Counted from the stretch's first letter, positions 40,505 through 49,813 are shown. The stretch: DNA of 64,000 nucleotides from Ewingella allii (GCF_044430645.1 NZ_JAWUDN010000002.1:186001-250000), one strand, 5' to 3'. Notes: a model not told the origin generated them from the sequence alone. Numbers and translations: made by a program.

Positions 40505-41431
40505 TTAGGCGGGGGTGTTTGAGCTGAGTGAGTGCTGATATTCCAGCATCCAGTCGTGGAAAATCTGCACTTCGGGGCGACTCAGCGCATGCTCCGACCG
40601 CACCATGTAATAGGACCACGTCAGTGGCCATTTAAATGATGGGTAGAGCTGAATCAGCTGGCCGCTATCAATGGATTGCTGCACCAGCGCGCGGCGCACG
40701 ATAGCCACGCCACGCCCGCCGAGCGCCGCCAGAATCACCGCCGAGGTAGAGTTGATATGCAGGCTGTTCTGGCTCACATGGCCATAGCCGATGATGTCCA
40801 GCACGCCACTCCACGACGGCATATTGGCACCGGGATGCGGGGTGTCATCGTAGATAAGCTTCTGTTTATTCAGCCAATCGCAGTCGGCTTCTTGCCCGGC
40901 TTTTAAAATCAGCGGGCTGCAAACCACCACCGCCTCTTCATCCATGATCCAGGTCGCGTGCAGCCCCGGCCAGTTGCCCGGTCCGCAGCGAATGCCGATA
41001 TCCGCCTCGCCGTGAGCCAAATCGATATGCTTATCCGAGACGTCGAGGCGTAGGTCGATATCCTCACGGTGTTCTGCAAACAGGTTCAGGCGCGACATCA
41101 GCCAGTTCATCACCAGCACCTGCGACGCGGTAACCACAATCACCGAGCGCGCGCGGCGACCGCGCAACTTCTTCAGGCCGCTTTCGAGCTTATCCAACCC
41201 GTCGGTGATCTCTTTCAGCGCGTCTTGCGCCTCAGCTACTACCATCAGCCGCTTTTTGCCAGAACGCGTACGAGTCAGCAGCGGATGCCCTACCCACTCC
41301 TCGAGCGAACGCACCAGCTGCCCAACCGCCGCGGGCGTCACGCCCAGCTCTTCCGCCGCCCCGGTAAAGCTGCCGTGTCGGGCCGCCGCTTCAAAGGCGT
41401 GTAGCCATTTAAGTCTATTTAAGGAGCGCAT
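40505..41431 (-). CDS. LysR-family regulator, GcvA-like
   Basis: A 308-residue protein with the GcvA-type N-terminus (LNRLKWLHAFEAAARHGSF, then AAEELGVTPAAVGQLVRSLE; separate helices of the winged helix-turn-helix) and effector domain ending in a typical VRSEHALSRPEVQIFHDW. It is divergent from the SDR gene at 41632 and upstream of the AhpD-cupin-oxidase operon, so it may control either. Confidence 0.9.
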   Translation of the reverse strand: MRSLNRLKWLHAFEAAARHGSFTGAAEELGVTPAAVGQLVRSLEEWVGHPLLTRTRSGKKRLMVVAEAQDALKEITDGLDKLESGLKKLRGRRARSVIVVTASQVLVMNWLMSRLNLFAEHREDIDLRLDVSDKHIDLAHGEADIGIRCGPGNWPGLHATWIMDEEAVVVCSPLILKAGQEADCDWLNKQKLIYDDTPHPGANMPSWSGVLDIIGYGHVSQNSLHINSTSAVILAALGGRGVAIVRRALVQQSIDSGQLIQLYPSFKWPLTWSYYMVRSEHALSRPEVQIFHDWMLEYQHSLSSNTPA

Positions 41432-41631
41432 CGCAAAATCACCTGCTGATTAGTTATGCCTTCATCCTAGCCCAGAAAACGGCTAACGACATAGATTTTC
41501 TTTGTCATCAGGCAATATCTTCTGATTCGTCAGCCTGCTCGCCCCGTGGCAATCTGGGTTCATCGCCGGGCAGCTGAATCTGACAGATGCCTTGTTAATA
41601 ATTGATTGATAAATAAGAATTCGAGGTCAAT

Positions 41632-42408
41632 ATGTCAGCATCATTTGCAGGTAAAAAACTCTTAGTCGTCGGCGGCACCAGCGGCATGGGTCTGGAAACG
41701 GCGCGCATTGTGTTAGAAAACAGCGGCAGCGTGGTGCTGGTGGGCAATCGTCAGGCCAAAGCAGAAGAAGCGCGCCAAGCCCTGTCATCCCTTGGCTCAG
41801 TGTCGATTATCGTCGCCGACCTGATGAAAGAAGCCGGTATGAAGCACGTGATGGCGGAAATTAACCGCGACCATCGTGATATCAGCCTGTTAGTCAATGC
41901 CGCAGGGGTGTTCTTCCCGAAAGCCTTCGTCGAAAACGAAGAAGCCGACTATGACATGTATATGAACATCAACCGTGCGACCTTCTTCATCACTCGCGAC
42001 GTGGCAAGAAACATGGTGGCGGCGGGTATCAAAGGCTCAATTGTGAATATCGGCTCCATGTGGGCGCAGCAGGCCATCGGCGCGACGCCATCCTCGGCCT
42101 ATTCCATGGCAAAAGCGGGCCTGCACGCCCTGACCAAAAATCTGGCACTGGAGCTGGGTCAGAGCGGCATCCGCGTGAATGCCGTCTCGCCAGCCGTGGT
42201 TCACACGCCGATCTATGAAGGCTTTATTCCGAAAGAGGACGTGGGCGGCGTAATGAACAGCTTCGACAGCTTCCACCCAATCGGCCGCGTCGGCACGCCG
42301 CGTGACATCGCCGACACCGTGGCTTTCTTGCTGTCTGATAAAACGACGTGGGTTACCGGCGCCATCTGGGACATCGACGGCGGCGTGATGGCGGGACGTA
42401 ACGCTTAA
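41632..42408 (+). CDS. Classical short-chain dehydrogenase/reductase
   Basis: A 258-residue SDR with all catalytic elements: GGTSGMG cofactor loop, VNAAGVF, catalytic Ser in NIGSMW, YSMAK tetrad, and a C-terminal WDIDGGVMAG. GAGGTC precedes the start. It is divergent from the GcvA-like regulator, suggesting direct control. It is followed by a perfect terminator. Substrate unknown. Confidence 0.9.
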   Translation: MSASFAGKKLLVVGGTSGMGLETARIVLENSGSVVLVGNRQAKAEEARQALSSLGSVSIIVADLMKEAGMKHVMAEINRDHRDISLLVNAAGVFFPKAFVENEEADYDMYMNINRATFFITRDVARNMVAAGIKGSIVNIGSMWAQQAIGATPSSAYSMAKAGLHALTKNLALELGQSGIRVNAVSPAVVHTPIYEGFIPKEDVGGVMNSFDSFHPIGRVGTPRDIADTVAFLLSDKTTWVTGAIWDIDGGVMAGRNA

Positions 42409-42419
42409 GGTTTAAAAGC

Positions 42420-42446
42420 AAAAACGCGGCGAGCGCCGCGTTTTTT
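42420..42446. terminator. Bidirectional rho-independent terminator
   Basis: AAAAACGCGGCG-ag-CGCCGCGTTTTTT between the converging SDR and gsk genes. Confidence 0.93.
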
Positions 42447-42469
42447 GTCTGCTTATTGACGCCCTAGCA

Positions 42470-43789
42470 TCAACGCTCCCAGTACGACTCCTCGAGGCTA
42501 TCTTCGCGCTCCGGCAGGCCACGCGTCAGGCGCGGGGAGTGCTGGTTGAGGACCTGATAGCTTACGCGGTTGGCGTATTTACAGACCTGAGACAGTGAAG
42601 AGTAGGTCAGATAGTCGCGGACGTGCTTGCTGGAGTTGGGCACGCTGGTGCGGTGGAAACCGTTGGCGGCGATGTCGTGCAGCAGGGCTGACAGCGCGCC
42701 ATCTCCGGCACCGTTGGTGTTCATGATCTTCTCCGGCCCCCCCATGTATGGCGCGATGTGGGAGTAGATTTTCAGCGGGTTCTGGCAGCTGTCGCGGCGC
42801 ATGGCGCGGCTGAATTCATACTGGTTGAACTCGGCAATGGCACCCGGCAACAGCGGGTGATTCGTCGCGCGCTTGTACTCTTCTTCGGTGTAGCTGGCCA
42901 TAAACAGGCCGTTCGGGCCCGCCGTGCAGAGCACCAGATCCACCCACTCCAGCGCCTTATCGGCCGCCATCAGCGGGTCTTTCAAGCCCGTTAGCGCAAA
43001 ACCTTCATCTTCGTTCATCGCCAAAATAGAGACATTTTCAGCGATGAAGTCGCGCCACGCCTGCGGGTTTTCAGCAATCACAAACTGAGTGCCCAAGGTC
43101 AGCACCACTGGCACCTGATACTTCTTGGCATAAGCGATAGCCTGCATCGTGGCTTCTGGCATAGGTTCGCCTTCGCTACTGCGCAACAGGTAGGAAGTCA
43201 GCACCAGCGCCGAAGCCCCGGCAATCACGTCTTCCGGCACGCTTTCCTGACGCAAATTGTTCATATGCCCAGGGCTAATCGCAAAGGTACGCTCGCCGCT
43301 GTCGCTGATCAGGGTAAAGCAGCGACCAATGGCGCCATCAACGCCTTGCAGATAGTTCAGATCCACGCGGCTCGAGGTGTTGCACAGGTAGCGATAGGCG
43401 TAGCTGCCAATCTGCACGTGGCTGCACATCACGCCGAGCAGCACTGAGCGGTCATCGGCCAGCACCGAGTAGTTGTGCAAAGTGTTGCCGATGGTGCCAC
43501 CGGCAAACTGATGGGTGATCAGCGCCTGACTCATTAATTCCTGATACAACGCCTCGGCGGTCGCATCGTCGATAACGCTGGACTCGCCGGCCTTCAGGCC
43601 ATAACGGGTAACGAAGTCTTCGTCTACACGCGCTTCAATATCTACCATCGTCTGATCGATACCGACGATATAAGAAGCCCCTACTTCGCTGTCAGGCATC
43701 ATGCTCTGCAACATTGAATCACGCAGTAAAGGATCGCGCGCGCTGACAGGGAAATAGTGTTTAGACTTACGTTTACCAGGAAATTTCAT
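42470..43789 (-). CDS. gsk: Inosine-guanosine kinase
   Basis: A 439-residue PfkB/ribokinase-family enzyme that phosphorylates inosine and guanosine for purine salvage. It has GGTIGNTLHNYSVL in the substrate region and NTNGAGDGALSALLHDI with the catalytic Asp and anion hole. The N-terminus MKFPGKRKSKHYFPV matches the E. coli protein. Located next to hemH; the E. coli aes gene between them is absent. Confidence 0.97.
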   Translation of the reverse strand: MKFPGKRKSKHYFPVSARDPLLRDSMLQSMMPDSEVGASYIVGIDQTMVDIEARVDEDFVTRYGLKAGESSVIDDATAEALYQELMSQALITHQFAGGTIGNTLHNYSVLADDRSVLLGVMCSHVQIGSYAYRYLCNTSSRVDLNYLQGVDGAIGRCFTLISDSGERTFAISPGHMNNLRQESVPEDVIAGASALVLTSYLLRSSEGEPMPEATMQAIAYAKKYQVPVVLTLGTQFVIAENPQAWRDFIAENVSILAMNEDEGFALTGLKDPLMAADKALEWVDLVLCTAGPNGLFMASYTEEEYKRATNHPLLPGAIAEFNQYEFSRAMRRDSCQNPLKIYSHIAPYMGGPEKIMNTNGAGDGALSALLHDIAANGFHRTSVPNSSKHVRDYLTYSSLSQVCKYANRVSYQVLNQHSPRLTRGLPEREDSLEESYWER

Positions 43790-43815
43790 TGATGCTCTCT
43801 GTGGATCAAAAAACG

Positions 43816-44778
43816 TTAAAAATGTTGAGTCACTAACTGCTGAAGCAGATCGATATGCTCAGGCTGATCGTTAAGGGCGTCAATATAATGGAATTGCTCG
43901 CCGCCTGCGTGCATAAAGATCTCACGGTTCTCTTCTTTAATCTCTTCCAGCGTCTCCAGACAGTCTGAGGCAAAGCCCGGACACATGATCTGAATGTTCT
44001 TCACGCCCTGCGCCGGCAGGCCTTTCAGCGTTTCGTCGGTGTAAGGCGTCAGCCAAGGCTCACGGCCAAAGCGCGATTGGAAGGTCAGCATAATTTTGCC
44101 GGTCGGCAGGCCCAGTGCCTGAGTCAGCGCCTGAGTGGTGTCGCGGCAACGCTGTTCATAATCGTCGCCCAAGGCCACAAAGCGCTTCGGAATACCGTGG
44201 AAGGAGAGCATCAGGCGATCTGGTTCGCCGTGCTCGGCGAAGGAGCGCAAAACGGTGGTTTTCAGCGCGGAAATATAGGCCGGATGCTCGGCGTAGTCGC
44301 GAATAAAGCTCAGTGACGGCAGGCGGCGCTTCTCTTTTAACACGCGCGCTACGCCGTCAAACACCGCGGCGCTGGTGGAGCAGGAATATTGCGGATACAG
44401 AGGCAACACCACCATTTTGGTGACGCCCTGCTCCAGCAGTTTGTCGATGGCATCTTCCATGCTTGGCTTGCCGTAGCTCATCGCCAGTTCAACCGGAGTG
44501 CCCGGCAGGCGCTCGGCCAGCGCTTTTTGCTGGCGGCGGCTAAACACCATCAGCGGCGAACCCTCTTCCATCCACACGCCCTTATACAGTTTTGAGACGC
44601 GAGGAGATCGCAGCGGCAAAATTACGCCGTAAAGGATCGGCAGCCAAATCAAACGATTAGTATCAACAACCCGTGGATCACCTAAAAACTCAGCCAGATA
44701 CTTTTTTACGGCCTGCGGCGTTGGTGCTTCGGGCGTACCGAGATTGACCAGTAACACACCGAATTTCGTCTGCATCAT
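43816..44778 (-). CDS. hemH: Ferrochelatase
   Basis: A 320-residue enzyme that inserts Fe2+ into protoporphyrin IX, the last step of haem synthesis, at the inner membrane. Motifs: GVLLVNLGTPEAPT, the catalytic His in LSFHGIPKR, and CPGFASDCLETLEEI. Two adjacent ATGs exist; the first is better spaced from AGGA. Confidence 0.97.
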   Translation of the reverse strand: MMQTKFGVLLVNLGTPEAPTPQAVKKYLAEFLGDPRVVDTNRLIWLPILYGVILPLRSPRVSKLYKGVWMEEGSPLMVFSRRQQKALAERLPGTPVELAMSYGKPSMEDAIDKLLEQGVTKMVVLPLYPQYSCSTSAAVFDGVARVLKEKRRLPSLSFIRDYAEHPAYISALKTTVLRSFAEHGEPDRLMLSFHGIPKRFVALGDDYEQRCRDTTQALTQALGLPTGKIMLTFQSRFGREPWLTPYTDETLKGLPAQGVKNIQIMCPGFASDCLETLEEIKEENREIFMHAGGEQFHYIDALNDQPEHIDLLQQLVTQHF

Positions 44779-44956
44779 GCTGAATTTCCTAAATTATTAC
44801 GGCTCTTGAGCCTGGGTGACTGGAAGCCAAAAATGCGGGCTTCGACTTAACTTTGCACATTGTAACCAAAAAGACGGGGAGCGGAACCGATAACAGCTAA
44901 TGGCAGAAGTAATCAATACCATTCATTTGATGAATAAAAGTGCGGGAAACAGAAAT

Positions 44957-44984
44957 AACAAAAGCGACCGGAGTCGCTTTTGTT
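44957..44984. terminator. Terminator between adk and hemH
   Basis: AACAAAAGCGAC and GTCGCTTTTGTT, 12-bp perfect stem, 25 bases past the adk stop. Confidence 0.8.
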
Positions 44985-45009
44985 GCTTCTATTATTTACG
45001 ACAACGACA

Positions 45010-45654
45010 TTAACCGAGGATAGAAGCCAGCTCTTGGCGCACTTCGTCCACTTTCTGAGTACCGTCGATACGAACGTATTGAGTGTTGCCCGCTTCAGCT
45101 TCTTTGCTGTAGTAAGACACCAATGGCTCGGTCAGATCGTGATATTCAACCAGGCGCTTACGCACGGTTTCTTCCTGATCGTCCTTACGGGTGATCAACT
45201 CTTCGCCGGTCACATCATCTTTGTTTTCCACTTTTGGCGGATTGAATTTGATGTGATAAACGCGGCCTGAGCCTGGATGAACGCGGCGACCTACGATGCG
45301 ATCAACGATCAGTTCGTCAGGTACGTCGAATTCCAGCACGTAGTCCACTTTGATCCCAGCGTCTTTCATGGCATCAGCCTGAGGGATGGTGCGTGGGAAG
45401 CCGTCGAGCAAGAAACCATTGCGGCAGTCTTCCTGCTGAATGCGTTCTTTAACCAGTGCAATCACTAATTCGTCGGTCACCAGTTTACCGGCATCCATGA
45501 TTTCTTTTGCTTTCTTGCCGAGCTCACTTCCAGCTTTAACAGCTGCGCGCAACATGTCACCGGTAGAAATCTGCGGAATGCCATATTTCTCCATGATGAA
45601 TTGCGCTTGAGTTCCTTTACCAGCGCCCGGAGCGCCCAGCAGAATGATACGCAT
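45010..45654 (-). CDS. adk: Adenylate kinase
   Basis: A 214-residue kinase that interconverts ATP, AMP and ADP. P-loop GAPGAGKGTQ, STGDMLR AMP site, DGFPRT, and LID-domain VGRRVHPGSGRVYH. The start MRIILLGAPG at 45654 is the conserved one; 20 extra codons upstream are not coding. In E. coli htpG lies directly upstream, but here a five-gene accessory block intervenes. Confidence 0.98.
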   Translation of the reverse strand: MRIILLGAPGAGKGTQAQFIMEKYGIPQISTGDMLRAAVKAGSELGKKAKEIMDAGKLVTDELVIALVKERIQQEDCRNGFLLDGFPRTIPQADAMKDAGIKVDYVLEFDVPDELIVDRIVGRRVHPGSGRVYHIKFNPPKVENKDDVTGEELITRKDDQEETVRKRLVEYHDLTEPLVSYYSKEAEAGNTQYVRIDGTQKVDEVRQELASILG

Positions 45655-45757
45655 TGCGTAAATCCCCTTGCATGTAATTTTTATTAAAACGTACAAAACG
45701 ACCAACCATATCATTCTGCTCGCCCTTCCTCAAGGAACAGGCTGCGCGCAATCAAGG

Positions 45758-46642
45758 TTAAGCCAGCGCCTCCTGGCGTTTAATTCGCAAGGTCTGGGAG
45801 ATAACGGCCAGCACAATAATGCACCCACCAACAACGGCTTGCAGCGTTGGGGCCTCATTAAGAAACAGGAAGATCCAAAGCGGCGCGAGGGCGGTTTCGA
45901 GCAGTAAAAATAGTCCGGCGTTAACCGGAGAAACAAAGCGCGTGGAGAGAGAAATCAGCCCCATCGCCAGCGGCATAATCACCGCGCCTTCGATGAACAG
46001 CCACAGCCACTGCGAACCGCTGAGCAGCGGAACAGCGTGCAGCACGCCGCCGCCGGTGAAGCCCACCACGCAAACCGAGGCCAGCACGCCGCCGATTGAA
46101 GGCAAGCCCACGGTGCCGTTTTCCACTTTTGAAGCAAAGATAAAGGCTAGCGCCATAGACACCGCCGTCGCCAGCGCGAAGTAGTTGGCCAGCGGGTCAT
46201 AGCCCGTCGCGCGGCCGGTCATGACGATTGCCACGCCGAGCATGCCCGCGATAGCCGCCATCAGCAGCGATTTATCAATTTTGGTGCCAAAGAACAGGCG
46301 CGAAATGATCGCGGAAACAAACGGCGTCGAGGAGATGATCACCAGCACGGTGGCGATGCTGCCGCGATTTAACGCATTAACGAAGCAGGCCGACGCGATA
46401 CAGAAAAACAGCGTCGACAACGCGTTTTGACGGGTGATCCACGGCACGCCGAGCACCGAGCGGCTCTTCGGCCACAGCAGGTAAACCAGCACCACCAGCC
46501 CCCACATAAACAGGCCGCGCAGCATCACGATCATCCATGAGTTATCGATACTCATGAGTCGGATAAACACGGAATCGGTACTCAGAATTATGCCGCCGAG
46601 AATACCGATCAGGTTGCCGTTAACCGGGGTAGATTTACTCAT
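45758..46642 (-). CDS. EamA-family (DMT) transporter
   Basis: A 294-residue inner-membrane protein with about ten helices arranged as two EamA repeats, as in YdcZ/RhaT-like drug/metabolite exporters. The ATG at 46642 overlaps the upstream stop (ATGA); a TTG four codons earlier would also be possible. It is the last gene of the PP-loop/Nudix/PLP operon and is its probable exporter. Substrate unknown. Confidence 0.87.
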   Translation of the reverse strand: MSKSTPVNGNLIGILGGIILSTDSVFIRLMSIDNSWMIVMLRGLFMWGLVVLVYLLWPKSRSVLGVPWITRQNALSTLFFCIASACFVNALNRGSIATVLVIISSTPFVSAIISRLFFGTKIDKSLLMAAIAGMLGVAIVMTGRATGYDPLANYFALATAVSMALAFIFASKVENGTVGLPSIGGVLASVCVVGFTGGGVLHAVPLLSGSQWLWLFIEGAVIMPLAMGLISLSTRFVSPVNAGLFLLLETALAPLWIFLFLNEAPTLQAVVGGCIIVLAVISQTLRIKRQEALA

Positions 46643-47520
46643 TTTTGACTCCAAAGTCGGGCTAAATCGTCGATAACACTGCCGGTGCTATCCACTTGCT
46701 GAAAGCGATTGCCCCGCGCCCAGCGGGAAATACGCAAAGTATGGGTGTGCTCGAAATAGCTGCCGTTGATCTGTTTGACCTTACGCAGCTGGTCTTCAGA
46801 CAGCGTCGCCACGGGGAAGCAGGCGAAAGGCAGGCCAGATGCGCTGAGCGAGGTCAGGCGTAGGCCATTAGCCAGCGGCAGGTCGATTTTCTCGACGCTG
46901 GCAACGTTGTAAGGCTGCCAATCCGGGGTCTCCATCGCGGCAATGGCCTCCTGCAATGGCCGCTGAGAGACGGTTGATCCTTCGTACAGGCGCAGCTCGC
47001 TGCGGAACAAACAGCTATAGTGCTCAGGGCGCACGGCAATCAGCGTCAGACCCACGGCCACCGACGCGTGTTTATGCAGCGGCGCGAGGAAAATCGAGCT
47101 GTTATTCACCAACTCATCATGCAGACCGGTGGCGAAACTGTGCGAACCGTCGACCACGGTTTTATGATTCAAACCATCAAGATCGTTAATGGCCCCGGTA
47201 TAAGGGTTAACGTGCGTGACCATGTTGACGCCGCTGTTTTGCCCCGGCGCGTCAATCGGCGCGGGTTTGGAGAACAGCAGTTCAATCGGCTGATAGTGGC
47301 GATGGGCGGCCAGATTCAGCGACATATTATGTTTATGCAGCAAGTGGGAGAGCATGGCTAAGCCCACACGCACCGACTGCACCAGAAAAATGTCATAATC
47401 GCCAAGACGATAGACCGTCGTCAGCTTGTCGCGCAGCACTTCCCGCAGCCGGTTTACTTCCCTGTAATAGTGATCACCGTGCTGTTGCTGCAAGGCGGGA
47501 GAGAGAGATGAAGGGTCCAT
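46639..47520 (-). CDS. Compact class-V aminotransferase-like PLP protein
   Basis: A 293-residue protein, about 80-100 residues shorter than typical class-V enzymes. The core is recognisable: THVNPYTGAI (102-111, the SH-x-TG loop), VVD124GSH127 with the PLP-N1 aspartate and stacking-type His, and LH149K150 with the presumed PLP lysine, then LRISRWARGN near the end as in class-V C-terminal domains. The first ~50 residues of a normal class-V enzyme seem missing. Start and stop overlap the neighbouring genes by 1 and 4 bases. Likely an amino-transfer, desulphuration or lyase reaction; inferred. Confidence 0.65.
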   Translation of the reverse strand: MDPSSLSPALQQQHGDHYYREVNRLREVLRDKLTTVYRLGDYDIFLVQSVRVGLAMLSHLLHKHNMSLNLAAHRHYQPIELLFSKPAPIDAPGQNSGVNMVTHVNPYTGAINDLDGLNHKTVVDGSHSFATGLHDELVNNSSIFLAPLHKHASVAVGLTLIAVRPEHYSCLFRSELRLYEGSTVSQRPLQEAIAAMETPDWQPYNVASVEKIDLPLANGLRLTSLSASGLPFACFPVATLSEDQLRKVKQINGSYFEHTHTLRISRWARGNRFQQVDSTGSVIDDLARLWSQK

Positions 47521-47933
47521 CAGTCGATCAACTCACGCTGGTACAGTAACGGCAGGACGTTGTCGCGAAACACGGATCCCACTCCCACTTCGCAAGGCGG
47601 CTTGCGGTAATTCACCCAGGCGATTTCCGCGATCTCCGCGCTAGCGACGGGTTGCCCCACCACTTCCACCTGATAGACATGATTTTCAATCGCCACTTTT
47701 TCGAACTCCGCCACGCCGTGGAATAAGCCCAGCGGCGTGATTTTGGCCGTATCGACGTTGAGCTCTTCTTTTAACTCGCGGCGTAAACAGCTGATGTGGT
47801 CTTCCCCCGTCAACGGCTTGCCGCCGGGAGAAATGAAAATGTCGGTTCCGCGCTTGCGCGTTAGTAATAACGCGCGGTCACGGATGATCACTGCCGAACA
47901 TTTGACGATAGTTTTCATCGGGTTATCCTTCAT
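47520..47933 (-). CDS. Nudix hydrolase
   Basis: A 137-residue protein with a Nudix box GKPLTGE-X7-RELKEELNV (GX5EX7REUXEE, the final Gly replaced by Asn) and the SPGGK loop before it. Nudix enzymes cleave nucleoside diphosphates linked to another group. Its start overlaps the PP-loop gene stop (TAATG) and its stop the PLP gene start (TGATG), so translation is coupled. It may remove or recycle an adenylated intermediate of the pathway. Confidence 0.87.
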   Translation of the reverse strand: MKDNPMKTIVKCSAVIIRDRALLLTRKRGTDIFISPGGKPLTGEDHISCLRRELKEELNVDTAKITPLGLFHGVAEFEKVAIENHVYQVEVVGQPVASAEIAEIAWVNYRKPPCEVGVGSVFRDNVLPLLYQRELID

Positions 47934-48670
47934 TACGCCGCAGCGTGAGTCGCCGTTTTTAACCCCAGACTCAGGGTTTCACCGGAGAGGAATTTAATGA
48001 TGTTGCGCGCCAGCGGCGTTTTCTCATTCAGATAAGCCAGAATGGTTTCGTCATTCGGCGTCGAGAAGCTGTCACCGAAAATACTCACCCCTTCCAGCGA
48101 TTTAGTGGAAATACCTAATTGCAGCAGGCGATATTTCACGTCGTCAGAAGATTGAGCGAATTCATAAATTGGCGAATGATATTGAATGTCGTATTCATTC
48201 ATCAGGTTGACCAAAAACTCTTTGGCGACCAGACGCTGCTCGGGGAATTCTTGCTGGTAGTGGGTAATACCGTCGTTAATCACGCTAATATCGTTGCGGC
48301 GGCAGAAATCCACTAAATGGGCGTGAATCGCTAATTTCTCGCCGAGTAACACCAGATTTTTACGATGACGCAAAATATCGCTTTCGATATTTTCAATGGC
48401 GATGGAGCGGAAAGTCCCGCTGATATCCTCGACGGTGTGTTCGACCACTAAATCGCCAAAGCGATTACGCAGCTCTTCCACACGGTGGGCGAGAATGCCG
48501 CGGTGCAGGGAGCAACCGCTGTTGGCAGAGTAAAGATGCACAGGGATACCCTGTAACATTAAATAACATGCGGCCAGCGTGCTATCGCGGCCACCTGTGA
48601 ACATAACTAACTGCGTTCGTGGAGTCGTATTTGCTGTGGAAGTCGTTGTACCAGAAAGTGAGTTGTTCAT
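47933..48670 (-). CDS. PP-loop ATP pyrophosphatase, QueC/ExsB-like
   Basis: A 245-residue protein whose N-terminus carries the PP-loop FTGGRDST (variant of SGGxDS) for ATP binding and substrate adenylation. The region after it is like QueC-type amidoligase/7-cyano-7-deazaguanine synthases, but the four-cysteine zinc site of QueC is not seen (scattered Cys only). The ATG at 48670 has AAGGA five bases upstream; the ATG at 48676 is too close to that site. It is the first gene of the operon and probably activates a carboxyl or carbonyl substrate as an AMP ester. Confidence 0.8.
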   Translation of the reverse strand: MNNSLSGTTTSTANTTPRTQLVMFTGGRDSTLAACYLMLQGIPVHLYSANSGCSLHRGILAHRVEELRNRFGDLVVEHTVEDISGTFRSIAIENIESDILRHRKNLVLLGEKLAIHAHLVDFCRRNDISVINDGITHYQQEFPEQRLVAKEFLVNLMNEYDIQYHSPIYEFAQSSDDVKYRLLQLGISTKSLEGVSIFGDSFSTPNDETILAYLNEKTPLARNIIKFLSGETLSLGLKTATHAAA

Positions 48671-48730
48671 AGTCATCCTTATTTTTTATACAGACTTAAC
48701 CAGCGCGCAAGGCGCAGACTGGCGCACTTA

Positions 48731-48745
48731 CTGAATTATCTTCAG
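48731..48745. promoter_or_regulatory. Candidate LysR-type operator (T-N11-A palindrome)
   Basis: CTGAA-ttatc-TTCAG is a perfect 5-bp dyad with T-N11-A geometry. It lies in the 198-bp gap between the divergent PP-loop operon and the GcvA-like gene. Confidence 0.5.
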
Positions 48746-48868
48746 TAGAATTACAGCGCCTGTTAGAGAGATGTGCTTCGGAACGAGGTTGAGACTAATG
48801 GGTTTTTTCGGCACAAGAAAATGATATAAACAGACAGTTGAGTTGAATTTTTCTAACAAGGTGTTGAT

Positions 48869-49741
48869 ATGGCAAACCTGCCTTCCCTGCGCGCCCTGCA
48901 CTATTTCAAGCAGGCTGCGACCTTTGAAAGCTTCAGTCTGGCGGCGGAATCGCTGAACGTGACTCACAGCGCAGTGAGTCATCAAATTAAGAATTTAGAG
49001 GGCTGGCTGGGCACGCCATTATTTAAACGCGCGGCGGGCCGGGTCTATTTAACCCGCGACGGTGAGAAATTAAAAAAATGCTGCGATCAGGTATTTGTCG
49101 AAATAGAAAATACCTGCCGTGAAATTAAAGCCCGGCAGGAAAATAATTTAATTATCTCCTGCGCGCCAAGTTTTTTAGCCCAGTGGCTTATTCCGCGGAT
49201 TAGCCGCTTTTCGGAACGTCATGAAAATATTGTCCTGACTTTCCAAACGCATACCGATGTTCAGCAAGTCCATGAACAGCGGACAGATATTCTAATTAAG
49301 AGTAATGAGAACCAGCTGACCAGCGATATTGAATCAACGCTGATCACCGTCGATTATATCGGCCCGGTCTGTTCGCCAAATTTCCGCCACCATTTTACTT
49401 ATCAGACGGACTTCTCCACCCTGCCATTGCTGCACGCCGACACCAAAATTAATGCCTGGCAGGAGTGGGCTAAGAAAACCAATGCCAAAGGCGATTTTAT
49501 TGCGGGCAAGCATTTCGATAACCTGACGCTGGCGATTCAGGCGGCAAAAAACGGGCTGGGGATCATCATGACGCCGCAGATTCTAGTGAAGAAGGAGCTA
49601 CAGGATGGTACGGTGATCGCGCCGCTGGGCTTCGCCGAGGTGGATCGCGCCACCTATATGCTGGTGAAAAGCGATCGCAGCCATGAGCCGGAGATCACTG
49701 CATTTCGCGGCTGGTTGCTGGAAGAAGCCAGCGGAGGCTAA
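48869..49741 (+). CDS. LysR-family regulator, GcvA-like
   Basis: A 290-residue protein with a GcvA/AmpR-type N-terminal winged helix-turn-helix (LRALHYFKQAATFESF; AAESLNVTHSAVSHQIKNLE) and a LysR effector domain. It is divergent from the PP-loop/Nudix/PLP/EamA operon, with a T-N11-A palindrome between them, so it most likely controls that operon in response to its product or substrate. Confidence 0.9.
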   Translation: MANLPSLRALHYFKQAATFESFSLAAESLNVTHSAVSHQIKNLEGWLGTPLFKRAAGRVYLTRDGEKLKKCCDQVFVEIENTCREIKARQENNLIISCAPSFLAQWLIPRISRFSERHENIVLTFQTHTDVQQVHEQRTDILIKSNENQLTSDIESTLITVDYIGPVCSPNFRHHFTYQTDFSTLPLLHADTKINAWQEWAKKTNAKGDFIAGKHFDNLTLAIQAAKNGLGIIMTPQILVKKELQDGTVIAPLGFAEVDRATYMLVKSDRSHEPEITAFRGWLLEEASGG

Positions 49742-49764
49742 GCCGTTGTCCTGCTTTTAAGAGC

Positions 49765-49799
49765 AAAAAAAAGCCCCGTCGCGATGACAGGGCTTTTTA
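49765..49799. terminator. Bidirectional terminator between LysR gene and htpG
   Basis: AAAAAAAAGCCCcGTC and GACaGGGCTTTTT pair around a short loop, flanked by A- and T-runs on both strands. Confidence 0.85.
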
Positions 49800-49813
49800 T
49801 GAGCATCTGAACC

